Assembly: GCF_001660815.1 (NCBI RefSeq)
Contig: NZ_LYMI01000020.1
Location: 1 to 64,000 of the forward strand
Reading direction: 5' to 3'
From: Xanthomonas nasturtii
GTDB lineage: Bacteria > Pseudomonadota > Gammaproteobacteria > Xanthomonadales > Xanthomonadaceae
Length of the DNA: 64,000 nt
Shown: piece after piece, positions 54,113 through 63,430 of the stretch
Layout of the letters: each line of letters begins with the position of its first letter
Numbering within the stretch: position 1 is the first letter of the stretch
Position numbers and translations under genes: made by a program
Notes under the pieces: model-generated
What the model was told of the DNA's origin: nothing
Database searches by the model: none
What the model saw: only the letters and a program-made list of their open reading frames with translations

Positions 54113-54889
54113 GTGGCATTTCCTGCCATGCATCCCGTCCCTTCTGCCGTTGCCGTGCCGCGCCACATTGCCATCATCATGGATGGCAACGGGCGTTGGG
54201 CGCAGCGTCGGCGTCGTCCACGCGTCATCGGCCACCGCGCCGGTGCGCGCGCGGTCAATCGCACCATCGATTTCTGCCTGGAAAAAGGCGTGTCGGCGCT
54301 CACCCTGTTCGCCTTTTCCAGTGAAAACTGGGGCCGTCCGCAGGATGAGGTCGACGCGCTCATGAAGCTGTTCCTGCATGCGCTCGACCGCGAGGTCGAA
54401 GAGCTGCAGCGGCGTGGCGTGCAGGTGCGCTTCATCGGCGATCGCAGCCGCTTCGCCGCACCGTTGCGCGACCGCATGGCCGGCGCCGAGCGCAGCACTG
54501 CCGCCAATTCACGGTTGGTGCTGAGCATTGCGGCCAGCTACGGCGGCCGCCAGGACATCGCTGCGGCTGCCCGCGCATTGGCCGAAGATGTCGCCGCCGG
54601 CCGTCTGCAACCTCAGCAGATCGACGAAGCGCTGCTGTCCAGCCGGGTCGCCCTGGCCGACCTGCCGGCGCCGGATCTGTTCATCCGCACCGGTGGCGAT
54701 ACCCGCATCAGCAATTTCCTGCTGTGGCAGCTGGCCTACACCGAGCTGTGGTTCACCGAAACCTTGTGGCCGGAGTTCGATGCCGGCGTGCTGCAGCAGG
54801 CGCTGGACGATTACGCCGGGCGCGAACGCCGCTTCGGCCTGACCAGCGCACAGATCGCCGACAAGGCGACGGAGACGTCCTCCGCATGA
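54113..54889 (+). CDS. uppS: Undecaprenyl diphosphate synthase
   Basis: This 258-residue cis-prenyltransferase makes C55 diphosphate, the lipid carrier for peptidoglycan and O-antigen. It has [29 protein letters not shown] with catalytic Asp, [14 protein letters not shown], and [29 protein letters not shown]. The start is GTG 54113 or ATG 54128. Its stop overlaps the cdsA ATG by 4 bp. Confidence 0.95.
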   Translation: MAFPAMHPVPSAVAVPRHIAIIMDGNGRWAQRRRRPRVIGHRAGARAVNRTIDFCLEKGVSALTLFAFSSENWGRPQDEVDALMKLFLHALDREVEELQRRGVQVRFIGDRSRFAAPLRDRMAGAERSTAANSRLVLSIAASYGGRQDIAAAARALAEDVAAGRLQPQQIDEALLSSRVALADLPAPDLFIRTGGDTRISNFLLWQLAYTELWFTETLWPEFDAGVLQQALDDYAGRERRFGLTSAQIADKATETSSA

Positions 54890-55713
54890 CCAAGACCCGC
54901 GTGATTGCCGCGCTGATCATGGCGCCGCTCGCGATTTGCGCGATCGTGCTGCTGCCTACCCAATGGCTGGCAGCGGTGGCGGCGGTCCTGTTCCTGACCG
55001 GCCTGTGGGAGTGGCTCAAGCTCTCCGGCATCGACGACAGCCTGCCGCGCACCGTGCTGTTGACGCTCAACCTGCTGCTGATGGTGCTGATGGTGTGGGC
55101 CTCGGCCGGCTCCATGGTGCTGTTCCAGATTGCGGCGCTGGTGGGCGTTGCCTGGTGGCTGCTGGCGCTGCTGTGGCTACGTTTTTTCACCTTCGGCGCC
55201 GACCATGGCAATGGCCAGGCGCGTGCGCTCAAGCTGGCGGCCGGCACCCTGGCGGTGCTGCCGGCGTGGGCTGCGCTGGTGCTGCTGCATGCCAGCCCGG
55301 ACAAGGGCAATCTGTGGCTGTTGACCGCGCTGACCATGGTCTGGGCGGCCGACTCTGGCGCGTATTTCGCCGGGCGCGCGTTCGGCAAGCACAAGCTGGC
55401 GCCGCGCATCAGCCCGAACAAGACCATCGAAGGCCTGCTCGGCGGGATGATTGCCGGCATTGCGGTGGCCTGCGCCTTCGGCTGGCTGGCCGGGCTGACC
55501 CTGGCGCACGTGCCGCAGCTGGTCCTGGTCGCGGCGGTCACGGTGCTGGCCTCGGTACTCGGCGACCTGTTCGAGAGCCTGCTCAAGCGCCACGCCGGTG
55601 CCAAGGACTCGGGCACGCTGATTCCGGGCCACGGCGGCGTACTGGACCGTGTCGATGGCGTGCTCGCCGCCCTGCCGGTGTTCGCACTCGGCAAGGAAAT
55701 TCTCGGATTCTAG
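54886..55713 (+). CDS. cdsA: Phosphatidate cytidylyltransferase
   Basis: This 275-residue inner-membrane enzyme with about eight helices makes CDP-diacylglycerol from phosphatidate and CTP. The C-terminal signature [33 protein letters not shown] and [36 protein letters not shown], including the metal-binding Asp residues, is complete. Its ATG overlaps the uppS stop and dxr starts 2 bp after its stop. Confidence 0.96.
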   Translation: MTKTRVIAALIMAPLAICAIVLLPTQWLAAVAAVLFLTGLWEWLKLSGIDDSLPRTVLLTLNLLLMVLMVWASAGSMVLFQIAALVGVAWWLLALLWLRFFTFGADHGNGQARALKLAAGTLAVLPAWAALVLLHASPDKGNLWLLTALTMVWAADSGAYFAGRAFGKHKLAPRISPNKTIEGLLGGMIAGIAVACAFGWLAGLTLAHVPQLVLVAAVTVLASVLGDLFESLLKRHAGAKDSGTLIPGHGGVLDRVDGVLAALPVFALGKEILGF

Positions 55714-55715
55714 GC

Positions 55716-56906
55716 ATGGCTGGCACTTCTCTCCGTCAGGTCGCCGTGTTCGGCGCGACCGGTTCGATCGGCACGTCGGCACTGGACGTGATCGCCCGCC
55801 ACCCCGAGCGGCTGCGCGCCAGCGTGCTGTCGGCCGGCAGCAAGGTCGATGACCTGCTGGCGCTGTGTGCCATCCATCGGCCCGCACACGCGGTGATTGC
55901 CGACGAGGCGCTGTACCCGGCCCTGCGCGACGGCCTGCGTGCGGCCGGCCTGGCGACCCAGGCGCATGCCGGCACGGCGGCACTGGATGCGCTGGCCGGC
56001 AGCGATGCCTGCGATACCGTGGTGGCCGCGATTGTCGGAGCGGCTGGCTTGCCATCCACGCTTGCCGCCGCCCGCGCCGGCAAGCGTTTGTTGCTGGCCA
56101 ACAAGGAATCGCTGGTGCTGGCCGGCGAGCTGCTGACCCACACCGCTGCAGCGGCGGGTGCGGAGATCATCCCGATCGACAGCGAACACAGCGCCATCTT
56201 CCAGTGCCTGCGCTCGTGTGACGCCGGCCGTGGCGTGCGTCGGGTGATCCTGACCGCCTCCGGCGGCCCGTTCCGTGGCTGGGACCGCGCCGCGCTGGGC
56301 ACCGTCACGCCTGCGCGAGCCGTCGCGCACCCCAAGTGGTCGATGGGGCCGAAGATTTCGGTGGATTCGGCCACCCTGATGAACAAGGGCCTGGAAGTCA
56401 TCGAGGCGCATCATCTGTTCGGGCTGCCGGGCGAGCAGATCGATGTGCTGGTGCACCCGCAAAGCCTGGTGCACTCGCTGGTGGAATTCGTCGACGGCTC
56501 CACGCTGGCCCAGCTTGGTCTGCCGGACATGCGCACCACCCTGGCAGTGGGTCTTGCCTGGCCGGAGCGGATCGAATCCGGGGTCGGCGGGCTGGATCTG
56601 CTCAGCCAGGGCCGGCTGGATTTCGAGGCCCCGGACACCGCTGCATTCCCGTGTCTGCGCCTGGCCTGGGACGCATTGCGCGCTGGCGGCACCGCCCCGG
56701 CGATCCTGAACGCGGCGAACGAAGTGGCTGTTTCAGCGTTTCTTCAGGGCCAGGTGGGTTTCCTAGCGATCCCTGCGTTGGTCGAACACACGCTGACAAC
56801 GCTTCCGCGGCACAATGCCGACACCCTCGACACCCTGCTTTTTGCTGACGCGCAAGCCCGGCAAATCACTGAACGCGCCCTCGCCCACCACGCCCTTCAT
56901 GCCTGA
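55716..56906 (+). CDS. dxr: 1-deoxy-D-xylulose 5-phosphate reductoisomerase
   Basis: This 396-residue NADPH-dependent enzyme forms MEP, the committed step of the methylerythritol isoprenoid pathway that feeds UppS. It has the nucleotide loop [27 protein letters not shown], metal and substrate residues in [15 protein letters not shown], and [29 protein letters not shown]. Its length matches E. coli Dxr. rseP follows 26 bp downstream. Confidence 0.97.
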   Translation: MAGTSLRQVAVFGATGSIGTSALDVIARHPERLRASVLSAGSKVDDLLALCAIHRPAHAVIADEALYPALRDGLRAAGLATQAHAGTAALDALAGSDACDTVVAAIVGAAGLPSTLAAARAGKRLLLANKESLVLAGELLTHTAAAAGAEIIPIDSEHSAIFQCLRSCDAGRGVRRVILTASGGPFRGWDRAALGTVTPARAVAHPKWSMGPKISVDSATLMNKGLEVIEAHHLFGLPGEQIDVLVHPQSLVHSLVEFVDGSTLAQLGLPDMRTTLAVGLAWPERIESGVGGLDLLSQGRLDFEAPDTAAFPCLRLAWDALRAGGTAPAILNAANEVAVSAFLQGQVGFLAIPALVEHTLTTLPRHNADTLDTLLFADAQARQITERALAHHALHA

Positions 56907-56932
56907 TCGATCCACGCACGCGAGTTGCACCC

Positions 56933-58279
56933 ATGGGTGATTTCATCGGTTCGGTCTGGTGGATGATCGTCAGCCTGGGCGTATTGGTGACCTTCCACGA
57001 ATTCGGACACTTCTGGGTCGCACGCCGTTGCGGGGTCAAGGTGTTGCGCTTTTCGGTGGGCTTCGGCAAGCCGTTGTGGATGCGTCGCGACCGCCACGGC
57101 ACCGAATTTGTAGTGGCCGCGATTCCGCTGGGCGGCTACGTCAAGATGCTCGACGAACGCGAAGGCGACGTGCATCCGGCCGACCAGGATCAGGCCTTCA
57201 ATCGCAAGACCGTGTGGCAGCGCATCGCAATCGTCGCTGCCGGCCCCATCGCCAACCTGTTGCTGTGCATGGCAATGCTGTGGGCCATGTTTGTGGTGGG
57301 CAAGCAGGATTATTCGGCCACTGTCGGCCGCGCCGATGGCCTGGCCGCCGAAGCCGGGCTGACCCCGGGCGAGCGCATCGTGCGCATCGACGGCCGCAGC
57401 GTGAGCAGCTGGAGCGATGCCAGCATGCAGCTCACCACCGCGGCAATGGACAAGCGCGACATCCGCGTCCTCACCGCTTCCGACACTGCCGGCAGCAGCG
57501 AACACACCTTGCGCCTGTCGCAGCTGCCGGCCGGTTTCGACGAACGCCGCGTGGCCGCGCTGGCCGGCATCGGCTGGCAGTTCATGTTGCAGCCGCCGGT
57601 GATTGCCGAAGTGGTCAAGGGCTCGGTGGCCGATGGCCTGCTCAAGCCGGGCGACCGCATCGTGGCCATCGACGGCCAGCCGATCCGTTCGGCCGAAGAC
57701 ATCATTCCGCAGGTGCAGGCGCTGGGCGCGCACGGTGGCCCCGGCATGATCGAAGTGGCGCGCGGCGAAGACCGCCTGGCACTGGAGATCGCCCCGCGCA
57801 AATCGCCGCAGGGCCAATGGATGATCGGGGTGCGCCCTGCCGCCGCACCCGCCCCGGAATACGACAGCCGCCAGCAATATGGGTTGTTCGCCGCGGTGCC
57901 GGCCGCGATCCGTGAAACCGGGCGGATGAGCGCCGATTCGCTGGGGATGATGAAGCGCATGCTCACCGGCCAGGCTTCGGTCAAGAACATCTCCGGGCCG
58001 GTCACCATTGCGCGCGCCGCCAATGCCTCGGCCGAACGCGGGCTCGACTGGTTCCTGTATTTCCTGGGGTTGCTGTCGCTCAGCCTTGCGATCATTAACC
58101 TGATGCCCATCCCGATCTTGGACGGTGGGCATCTGCTGTATTACCTTATCGAGTTGATCAAGGGCAGCCCGATCAGCGAACGGGCCATGATTGCCGGACA
58201 ATATGTCGGCCTGGCGGTCCTGGCCGGGTTGATGGGACTGGCGTTCTACAACGACATCCTCGGCCTGGTTCCACGATGA
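56933..58279 (+). CDS. rseP: Site-2 intramembrane zinc protease RseP
   Basis: This 448-residue inner-membrane metalloprotease makes the second cut of anti-sigma factor RseA, releasing sigma-E. The zinc motif HEFGH is at 22-26 in the first helix. Two PDZ domains occupy about 110-310 (GLTPGERIVRIDGRSVSSW; LLKPGDRIVAIDGQPI). The third ligand lies in NLMPIPILDGGHLLYYLIEL. It is followed directly by bamA, consistent with envelope-stress coupling. Confidence 0.96.
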   Translation: MGDFIGSVWWMIVSLGVLVTFHEFGHFWVARRCGVKVLRFSVGFGKPLWMRRDRHGTEFVVAAIPLGGYVKMLDEREGDVHPADQDQAFNRKTVWQRIAIVAAGPIANLLLCMAMLWAMFVVGKQDYSATVGRADGLAAEAGLTPGERIVRIDGRSVSSWSDASMQLTTAAMDKRDIRVLTASDTAGSSEHTLRLSQLPAGFDERRVAALAGIGWQFMLQPPVIAEVVKGSVADGLLKPGDRIVAIDGQPIRSAEDIIPQVQALGAHGGPGMIEVARGEDRLALEIAPRKSPQGQWMIGVRPAAAPAPEYDSRQQYGLFAAVPAAIRETGRMSADSLGMMKRMLTGQASVKNISGPVTIARAANASAERGLDWFLYFLGLLSLSLAIINLMPIPILDGGHLLYYLIELIKGSPISERAMIAGQYVGLAVLAGLMGLAFYNDILGLVPR

Positions 58280-58362
58280 AGCTGCTCCACTCTTTCCGCC
58301 TGTTGTCGTCGTCATACGCCGGCATCCAGCAACACCCGAATACGACTCCAACCGGATGTGAC

Positions 58363-60768
58363 ATGACGCGTCTTCCCACTCGCCGCCTGCTTGCCCTCGC
58401 TCTTGCTGCCGGCCTCAGCCTGCCAGCCGTTGCCCTGGCCGCCGAGCCGTTCGTTGCCAGCGACATCCGCGTCGACGGCCTGCAGCGCATCGCCTCCGGC
58501 ACCGTGTTCACCTATCTGCCGGTGAACCGCGGCGACACCGTGGACGATGCCAAGGTGGCCGACTCGATCCGCGCGCTGTACCGCACCGGTTTCTTCGAGG
58601 ACGTGCAGCTGGACCGCCAGGGCAACATCCTGGTGATCACGGTCAAGGAACGCCCGGCGATCAACAAGCTCACCGTGACCGGCAACAAGGACATCAAGTC
58701 CGAAGAGCTGCTCAAGGGCCTGGGAGACATCGGCCTGACCGAGGGCGGCACCTTCGATCGCCTGAGCCTGGACCGCGTGACCCAGGAACTGACCCGTCAG
58801 TACAACAACCGCGGCAAGTACAACGTCGAGATCACCCCGACGGTGAGCCCGCTGGACCGCAACCGCGTCGATGTGGCCATCGCGATCAAGGAAGGCAAGG
58901 CGGCCAAGATCCGCCACGTCAACCTGATCGGTACGGAAAAGTTCGCCAACGAGGACATCCTGGAAAACTGGGAATCCAAGGAGCACAACTGGGCCTCGTG
59001 GTACCGCCGCGACGACCAGTACTCCAAGGAAAAGATGTCCGGCGACCTGGAGAAGCTCAACGCCTGGTATCTGGACCGTGGCTACGTGGACTTCAGCATC
59101 GACTCCACCCAGGTATCGATCAGCCCCGACAAGCGCGACATGTTCGTCAGCGCCGGCGTCACCGAGGGCGAGCAGTACAAGATTTCCGAGATCAAGGTCA
59201 CCGGCGACACCGTGCTGCCGCAGGCCGACATCGAGCGCCTGGTCATTCCAAAGACCGGCGATATCTTCTCGCGCGCGCTGCTGGAGTACACCTCCGATGC
59301 GATCACCAACACGCTGAGCAACGTCGGCTACGCATTCGCCAAGGTCAACCCGATCCCGACCCCCAACCGCGAGGACCGTACGGTTGCGGTGAACCTGCAG
59401 GTGGTGCCCGGCCCGCGCGTGACTGTGCGCCGCATCCTCTACAAGGGCAATAGCCGCACCTCTGACGAAGTCTTGCGCCGCGAAATGCGCCAGTTCGAAA
59501 ACACCTGGTACTCGCAGGCGGCGATCGACCGTTCCAAGATCCGTCTGCAGCGTCTTGGCTACTTCGAGTCGGTGAACGTGGAAACCCCCGCGGTGCCCGG
59601 CAGCAACGACCAGGTGGACGTGATCTATGACGTCAAGGAAACCACCTCCGGCAGTTTCGTGTTCGGTCTGGGCTTCTCGCAGGCCTTCGGTGTGACCACC
59701 TCGGTGCAGTTGTCGCAGAACAACTTCCTGGGTGGCGGTAATCGTGTGGCGGTGGAAGCCTCGCGCAGCACCTTCCAGCAGCGGTACGCGTTCTCCTACA
59801 CCAACCCGTTCTTTACCGACGACGGCGTGTCGCTGGGCTACAACCTGTCGTGGCGTTCGCTGGACTATTCGGACTTCAATACCGCGCAGTTCAACAGCAA
59901 GAACGGCTCGGCGCAGGTGGTGTTCGGCGTGCCGATCACCGAGAACGACACCGTCTCGGCAATGATCGGTGTGGACAGCAACCAGATCACCACCTTCCCC
60001 GGTACCACGCCGCAGGCCATTGTCGATTACATCAGCGCCATCGGTACGGATACCTTCAAGGCCGTGCGTACCGAGTTCGGCTGGGCGCGCGACACCCGCA
60101 ACGACTTCTTCATGCCCACGCGTGGCATGTACCAGCGCGTCGGCCTGGAAACCACCCTGCCCGGCTCGACGGTCGAGTATTACAAGCTCAACTACCAGAT
60201 CTCGAACTATTGGCCAATCATTCCGGCCTTGGTGTTGAACACGCGCTTTGAACTGGGCTACGGCGACAGCTACGGTAAGGACAGTACGGCCGACATCTGT
60301 GGCGTAGTCACTAATGGGGCGCTGAACCAGCAGGCTTGTAACGGCACCAACCGTATCCGCAGCGTCACCGCTACCGGCCTGCCGTTCTACGAGAACTTCT
60401 ACGCCGGCGGTACCAACTCGGTGCGCGGCTTCGAAGACAACACCCTGGGCCCGCGTTCGGAAGTCATCAATGGCTTCAACCGCGGCCAGCCGCTGGGCGG
60501 TTCGTTAAAGACCGTAGGCTCGGTGGAAATGTATTTCCCCAAGCTGTTCGACAGCCCGTCGGCGCGCGTGTCGGCGTTCTTCGACTTCGGTAACGTCTAT
60601 AGCGGCGTGGACAACTTCAAGGCCAACGAGCTGCGTGCCTCAACCGGTGTGGCGCTGTTGTGGCGTGCCCCGGTCGGCCCCATCTCGATCAGCTATGCGT
60701 TCCCGCTGAAGAAGGAAGACAACGACGAGATCGAGCGCCTGCAGTTCACCTTCGGCGGCCAGTTCTAA
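58363..60768 (+). CDS. bamA: Outer-membrane protein assembly factor BamA
   Basis: This 801-residue Omp85 protein inserts beta-barrel proteins into the outer membrane. A signal peptide (RRLLALALAAGLSLPAVALA) is followed by five POTRA domains (about 25-430) and a 16-strand barrel. The lid-loop motif region NSVRGFEDNTLGP matches the VRGF family motif, and the protein ends in Phe (QFTFGGQF). An in-frame ATG at 58276 overlaps the rseP stop, but it would put 29 polar residues before the signal; ATG 58363 is preferred. Confidence 0.96.
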   Translation: MTRLPTRRLLALALAAGLSLPAVALAAEPFVASDIRVDGLQRIASGTVFTYLPVNRGDTVDDAKVADSIRALYRTGFFEDVQLDRQGNILVITVKERPAINKLTVTGNKDIKSEELLKGLGDIGLTEGGTFDRLSLDRVTQELTRQYNNRGKYNVEITPTVSPLDRNRVDVAIAIKEGKAAKIRHVNLIGTEKFANEDILENWESKEHNWASWYRRDDQYSKEKMSGDLEKLNAWYLDRGYVDFSIDSTQVSISPDKRDMFVSAGVTEGEQYKISEIKVTGDTVLPQADIERLVIPKTGDIFSRALLEYTSDAITNTLSNVGYAFAKVNPIPTPNREDRTVAVNLQVVPGPRVTVRRILYKGNSRTSDEVLRREMRQFENTWYSQAAIDRSKIRLQRLGYFESVNVETPAVPGSNDQVDVIYDVKETTSGSFVFGLGFSQAFGVTTSVQLSQNNFLGGGNRVAVEASRSTFQQRYAFSYTNPFFTDDGVSLGYNLSWRSLDYSDFNTAQFNSKNGSAQVVFGVPITENDTVSAMIGVDSNQITTFPGTTPQAIVDYISAIGTDTFKAVRTEFGWARDTRNDFFMPTRGMYQRVGLETTLPGSTVEYYKLNYQISNYWPIIPALVLNTRFELGYGDSYGKDSTADICGVVTNGALNQQACNGTNRIRSVTATGLPFYENFYAGGTNSVRGFEDNTLGPRSEVINGFNRGQPLGGSLKTVGSVEMYFPKLFDSPSARVSAFFDFGNVYSGVDNFKANELRASTGVALLWRAPVGPISISYAFPLKKEDNDEIERLQFTFGGQF

Positions 60769-60777
60769 CGATCACGC

Positions 60778-60815
60778 AAAAAAAGGGCGGCCCGTCTGCG
60801 CGGGCCGCCCTTTTT
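60778..60815. terminator. Strong bidirectional terminator after bamA
   Basis: GGGCGGCCC-gtctgcgc-GGGCCGCCC, flanked by seven A and five T, lies just after the bamA stop and just beyond the stop of a leftward gene remnant, so it serves both strands. Confidence 0.9.
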
Positions 60816-60822
60816 CAGACAA

Positions 60823-61018
60823 TCAAAACCAGCTGTGGGACCAATCGGAGACGGCAGACACGGTATCGCTCAGGCAGGCACCGATGTCGGAAGCCTGCGG
60901 GCACTGAAGCTGCTGCCCACCGATCGCACGGCCTTGATCGACATCGAAGGATTGGGCCGATGCCGCTGCGACCGCGCCCATCATGACCAGACCACCAAGG
61001 ATGGAAAGAACGGTTCAT
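60823..61018 (-). pseudogene. Frameshifted small exported protein gene
   Basis: A strong AGGAG site precedes ATG 61018, but the ATG frame reads MNRSFHPWWSGHDGRG, unlike a real protein. The next frame, from the fifth base on, reads TVLSILGGLVMMGAVAAASAQS, a textbook signal peptide. It continues FDVDQGRAIGGQQLQCPQAS, a Cys pair and SHSWF before a stop at a terminator. Insertion of two bases after ATGAA would restore MKTVLSILGGL and give 65 residues. The gene is thus probably disabled by a 2-base deletion. Start at the internal ATG ATG pair is the alternative, but lacks a ribosome site. Confidence 0.6.
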
Positions 61019-61143
61019 ATGCTTGCTCCTGGATTCGCCGCTTGATTGCGACAGGACCTGGATACCTAGCTTTGTTGGGAACTGTTTAATGGTGTGTTCC
61101 CCCGTTAAAGCCGTCGCTCCGTATTTACAAGAGGTTCACCCTG

Positions 61144-62157
61144 ATGCGCCTGACCGCCAGTGCAATTGCCGAACAATTTGGTTTAACCCTCGTCGGTGAT
61201 GGCGCCATCGAAGTCAGCGGCGTTGCCACCCTGGCGCATGCCGGCGCCGGGCAGCTGAGCTTCCTGTCCAACCCGCGCTATCGCCCGCAGCTAGCCGAGA
61301 CCCAGGCCGCAGTGGTGGTGTTGCGCGCCGACGATGCCGAGGCAGCCAAGGGCACCGCGCTGGTCGCCAAGGACCCGTACACCGCCTTCGCCAAGATCGC
61401 CGCGCTGTTCGACGTGGCGCCGGTGCGCGCGCCGGGCATCCATGCGTCGGCGGTGATCGACCCCACCGCGCAGGTCTCGGCCACCGCGCATGTGGGCCCG
61501 TTCGTCAGCATCGGTGCACGCAGCCGCGTGGGCGATGGCTGTGTGATCGGCACTGGCAGCATCATCGGCGAAGACTGCGTGGTGGACGACGGCAGCGAAC
61601 TGCTCGCCCGCGTCACCCTGGTCACGCGCGTGCGGCTGGGCAAGCGCGTGCGGATCCACCCCGGCGCGGTGATTGGCGCCGACGGCTTCGGCCTGGCGAT
61701 GGATGCCGGCCACTGGATCAAGGTGCCGCAGTTGGGTGGGGTGGTGATCGGCGACGATTGCGAAATCGGCGCCAACACCTGTATCGATCGCGGCGCGCTG
61801 GAAGACACCGTGCTGGAAGAAGACGTGCGCGTGGACAACCTGGTGCAGATCGCCCACAACTGCCGCATCGGCGCGCACAGCGCGATTGCCGGCTGCACCG
61901 GCATTGCCGGCAGCGCCAAGATCGGCCGTTACTGTCTGCTCGGCGGGCATGTCGGGGTGGTCGGGCACCTGGAGATCTGCGACAAGGTGGTGATCACCGG
62001 CAAGTCGGTGGTGCGCAATTCCATTCACGAGCCGGGCGAGTATTCGTCCGGCACCCCTCTCACCGACAATCGCACGTGGCGCAAGAATGCCGCGCGCTTC
62101 AAACAACTCGATGCGCTGGCAAGGCGCATCCTGGCTGTGGGCAAGGAGAAAGAATGA
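61144..62157 (+). CDS. lpxD: UDP-3-O-(3-hydroxyacyl)glucosamine N-acyltransferase
   Basis: This 337-residue cytoplasmic enzyme adds the N-linked hydroxyacyl chain in lipid A synthesis. The N-terminal uridine-binding domain has LSFLSNPRYRPQL. The left-handed beta-helix of hexapeptide repeats follows (GARSRVGDGCVIGTGSIIGEDCVV, GADGFGLAMDAGHWIKVPQLGGVVIGDDCEIGANTCIDRG), with catalytic His in QIAHNCRIG. Its stop overlaps the fabZ ATG by 4 bp. Confidence 0.97.
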   Translation: MRLTASAIAEQFGLTLVGDGAIEVSGVATLAHAGAGQLSFLSNPRYRPQLAETQAAVVVLRADDAEAAKGTALVAKDPYTAFAKIAALFDVAPVRAPGIHASAVIDPTAQVSATAHVGPFVSIGARSRVGDGCVIGTGSIIGEDCVVDDGSELLARVTLVTRVRLGKRVRIHPGAVIGADGFGLAMDAGHWIKVPQLGGVVIGDDCEIGANTCIDRGALEDTVLEEDVRVDNLVQIAHNCRIGAHSAIAGCTGIAGSAKIGRYCLLGGHVGVVGHLEICDKVVITGKSVVRNSIHEPGEYSSGTPLTDNRTWRKNAARFKQLDALARRILAVGKEKE

Positions 62158-62615
62158 GTCATCCCGTTTACGAGCTGCCGATCGACGTCAACCAGATCCA
62201 GACGCTGATCCCGCATCGCTATCCGTTCCTGCTGATAGACCGGGTCATCGAACTGGACCTGGAGGCCAAGCGCATCGTCGGGCAGAAGAACGTCAGCATC
62301 AACGAGCCGTTCTTTCAGGGCCACTTCCCGACCCGCCCGGTGATGCCGGGCGTGCTGATCATCGAAGCGCTGGCGCAGGCCGGCGGCGTGATGACCCAGC
62401 TCGGTCTGGGCCGCGATGCGCTGTCCAAGCTGTTCTACATGGTCAAGGTCGACAACGCGCGCTTCAACAAGCAGGTAGTGCCGGGCGACGTGCTGATCCT
62501 GGAGGTGCAGATGAAGCGCCTGATCCGCAACATGGGATGCTATTACGGCGAGGCCAAGGTCAACGGCGAAATCGTGGCCAGTGCCGAAGTCATGTGCGCC
62601 GGCGCCAGGGAATAA
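62154..62615 (+). CDS. fabZ: 3-hydroxyacyl-[ACP] dehydratase FabZ
   Basis: This 153-residue hot-dog-fold enzyme dehydrates 3-hydroxyacyl-ACP in fatty-acid elongation. It has IPHRYPFLLIDRVIEL, catalytic His in FFQGHFPTRPVMPGVLIIEALAQAGG and Glu in the same helix. ATG 62154 follows GGAGAAAG and overlaps lpxD. Its position inside the lpx cluster balances fatty-acid and lipid A flux from the shared 3-hydroxyacyl-ACP pool. Confidence 0.97.
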   Translation: MSHPVYELPIDVNQIQTLIPHRYPFLLIDRVIELDLEAKRIVGQKNVSINEPFFQGHFPTRPVMPGVLIIEALAQAGGVMTQLGLGRDALSKLFYMVKVDNARFNKQVVPGDVLILEVQMKRLIRNMGCYYGEAKVNGEIVASAEVMCAGARE

Positions 62616-62638
62616 CCCGTTTTTGGAGGTGAGACACG

Positions 62639-63430
62639 ATGCGTGATCAAGCACCCTTGATTCATCCCACCGCCGTCATCGACCCGTCGGCGCAGCTGGC
62701 CAGCGACGTGCGCGTGGGCGCCTTTTCGCTGATCGGCGCCGATGTCCGGATCGATGCGGGCACCGAGGTGGGGCCGCATTGCTCGATCCACGGCCCGACC
62801 ACCATCGGCCGCAACAACCGCTTCATCGGCCACGCGGCCATTGGCGGCGAACCGCAGGACAAGAAGTACGCTGGCGAGCGCACCGAACTGGTGATCGGCG
62901 ACGGCAACGTCATCCGCGAATTCGTCACCATCAACCGCGGTACCGGCGGCGGCGGCGGCATCACCGTGGTCGGCAACGACAACTGGATGCTGGCCTACAC
63001 GCACGTGGCGCACGACTGCCATGTCGGCAACCACTGCGTGTTTTCCAACAACACCACGCTGGCCGGCCACGTCACCGTGGGCGACTACGTGATCATCAGC
63101 GGCTTTGCCGGCGCGCATCAGTTCTGCCGCATCGGCGCGCACGCCTTCCTGGGCATGGGCGCGCTGACCAACGGCGACGTGCCGCCATTCACCATGGTGG
63201 GCAGCGAATCGCTGGGCCGCCCGCGCGGCATCAACAGCGAAGGGCTCAAGCGCCGCGGCTTCGACGCCGAACGCATCACCGCGATCAAGCGCGCCTACCG
63301 CACGCTGTACGTGGCCGGCCTGCCGCTGGCCGACGCCAAACTGCAGCTGGCCGAACAGGCCAAGAGCAGCGACGACGTGCGCGGGATGCTTGAGTTCATC
63401 GAAGCGGCAGAACGGCCGTTGTTGCGATGA
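62639..63430 (+). CDS. lpxA: UDP-N-acetylglucosamine acyltransferase
   Basis: This 263-residue trimeric beta-helix enzyme performs the first step of lipid A synthesis. Hexapeptide repeats are clear ([32 protein letters not shown]). [34 protein letters not shown] and the catalytic His in [16 protein letters not shown] are present. The Shine-Dalgarno sequence GGAGGTGAG is strong. Its stop overlaps the ATG from which lpxB appears to start. Confidence 0.97.
   Translation: MRDQAPLIHPTAVIDPSAQLASDVRVGAFSLIGADVRIDAGTEVGPHCSIHGPTTIGRNNRFIGHAAIGGEPQDKKYAGERTELVIGDGNVIREFVTINRGTGGGGGITVVGNDNWMLAYTHVAHDCHVGNHCVFSNNTTLAGHVTVGDYVIISGFAGAHQFCRIGAHAFLGMGALTNGDVPPFTMVGSESLGRPRGINSEGLKRRGFDAERITAIKRAYRTLYVAGLPLADAKLQLAEQAKSSDDVRGMLEFIEAAERPLLR

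Larger units (their letters stand above)
60769..61143. other. bamA-lpxD intergenic region (no skp)
   Basis: This 375-bp stretch has the bamA terminator, the leftward gene remnant and presumably a rightward promoter for lpxD. The chaperone gene skp/ompH, found between bamA and lpxD in enterobacteria and pseudomonads, is absent. Confidence 0.6.

Noticed and set aside
60835..61089. 84-codon rightward ORF between bamA and lpxD
   Set aside because: Antisense to the better supported signal-peptide frame, without a ribosome site or motifs.
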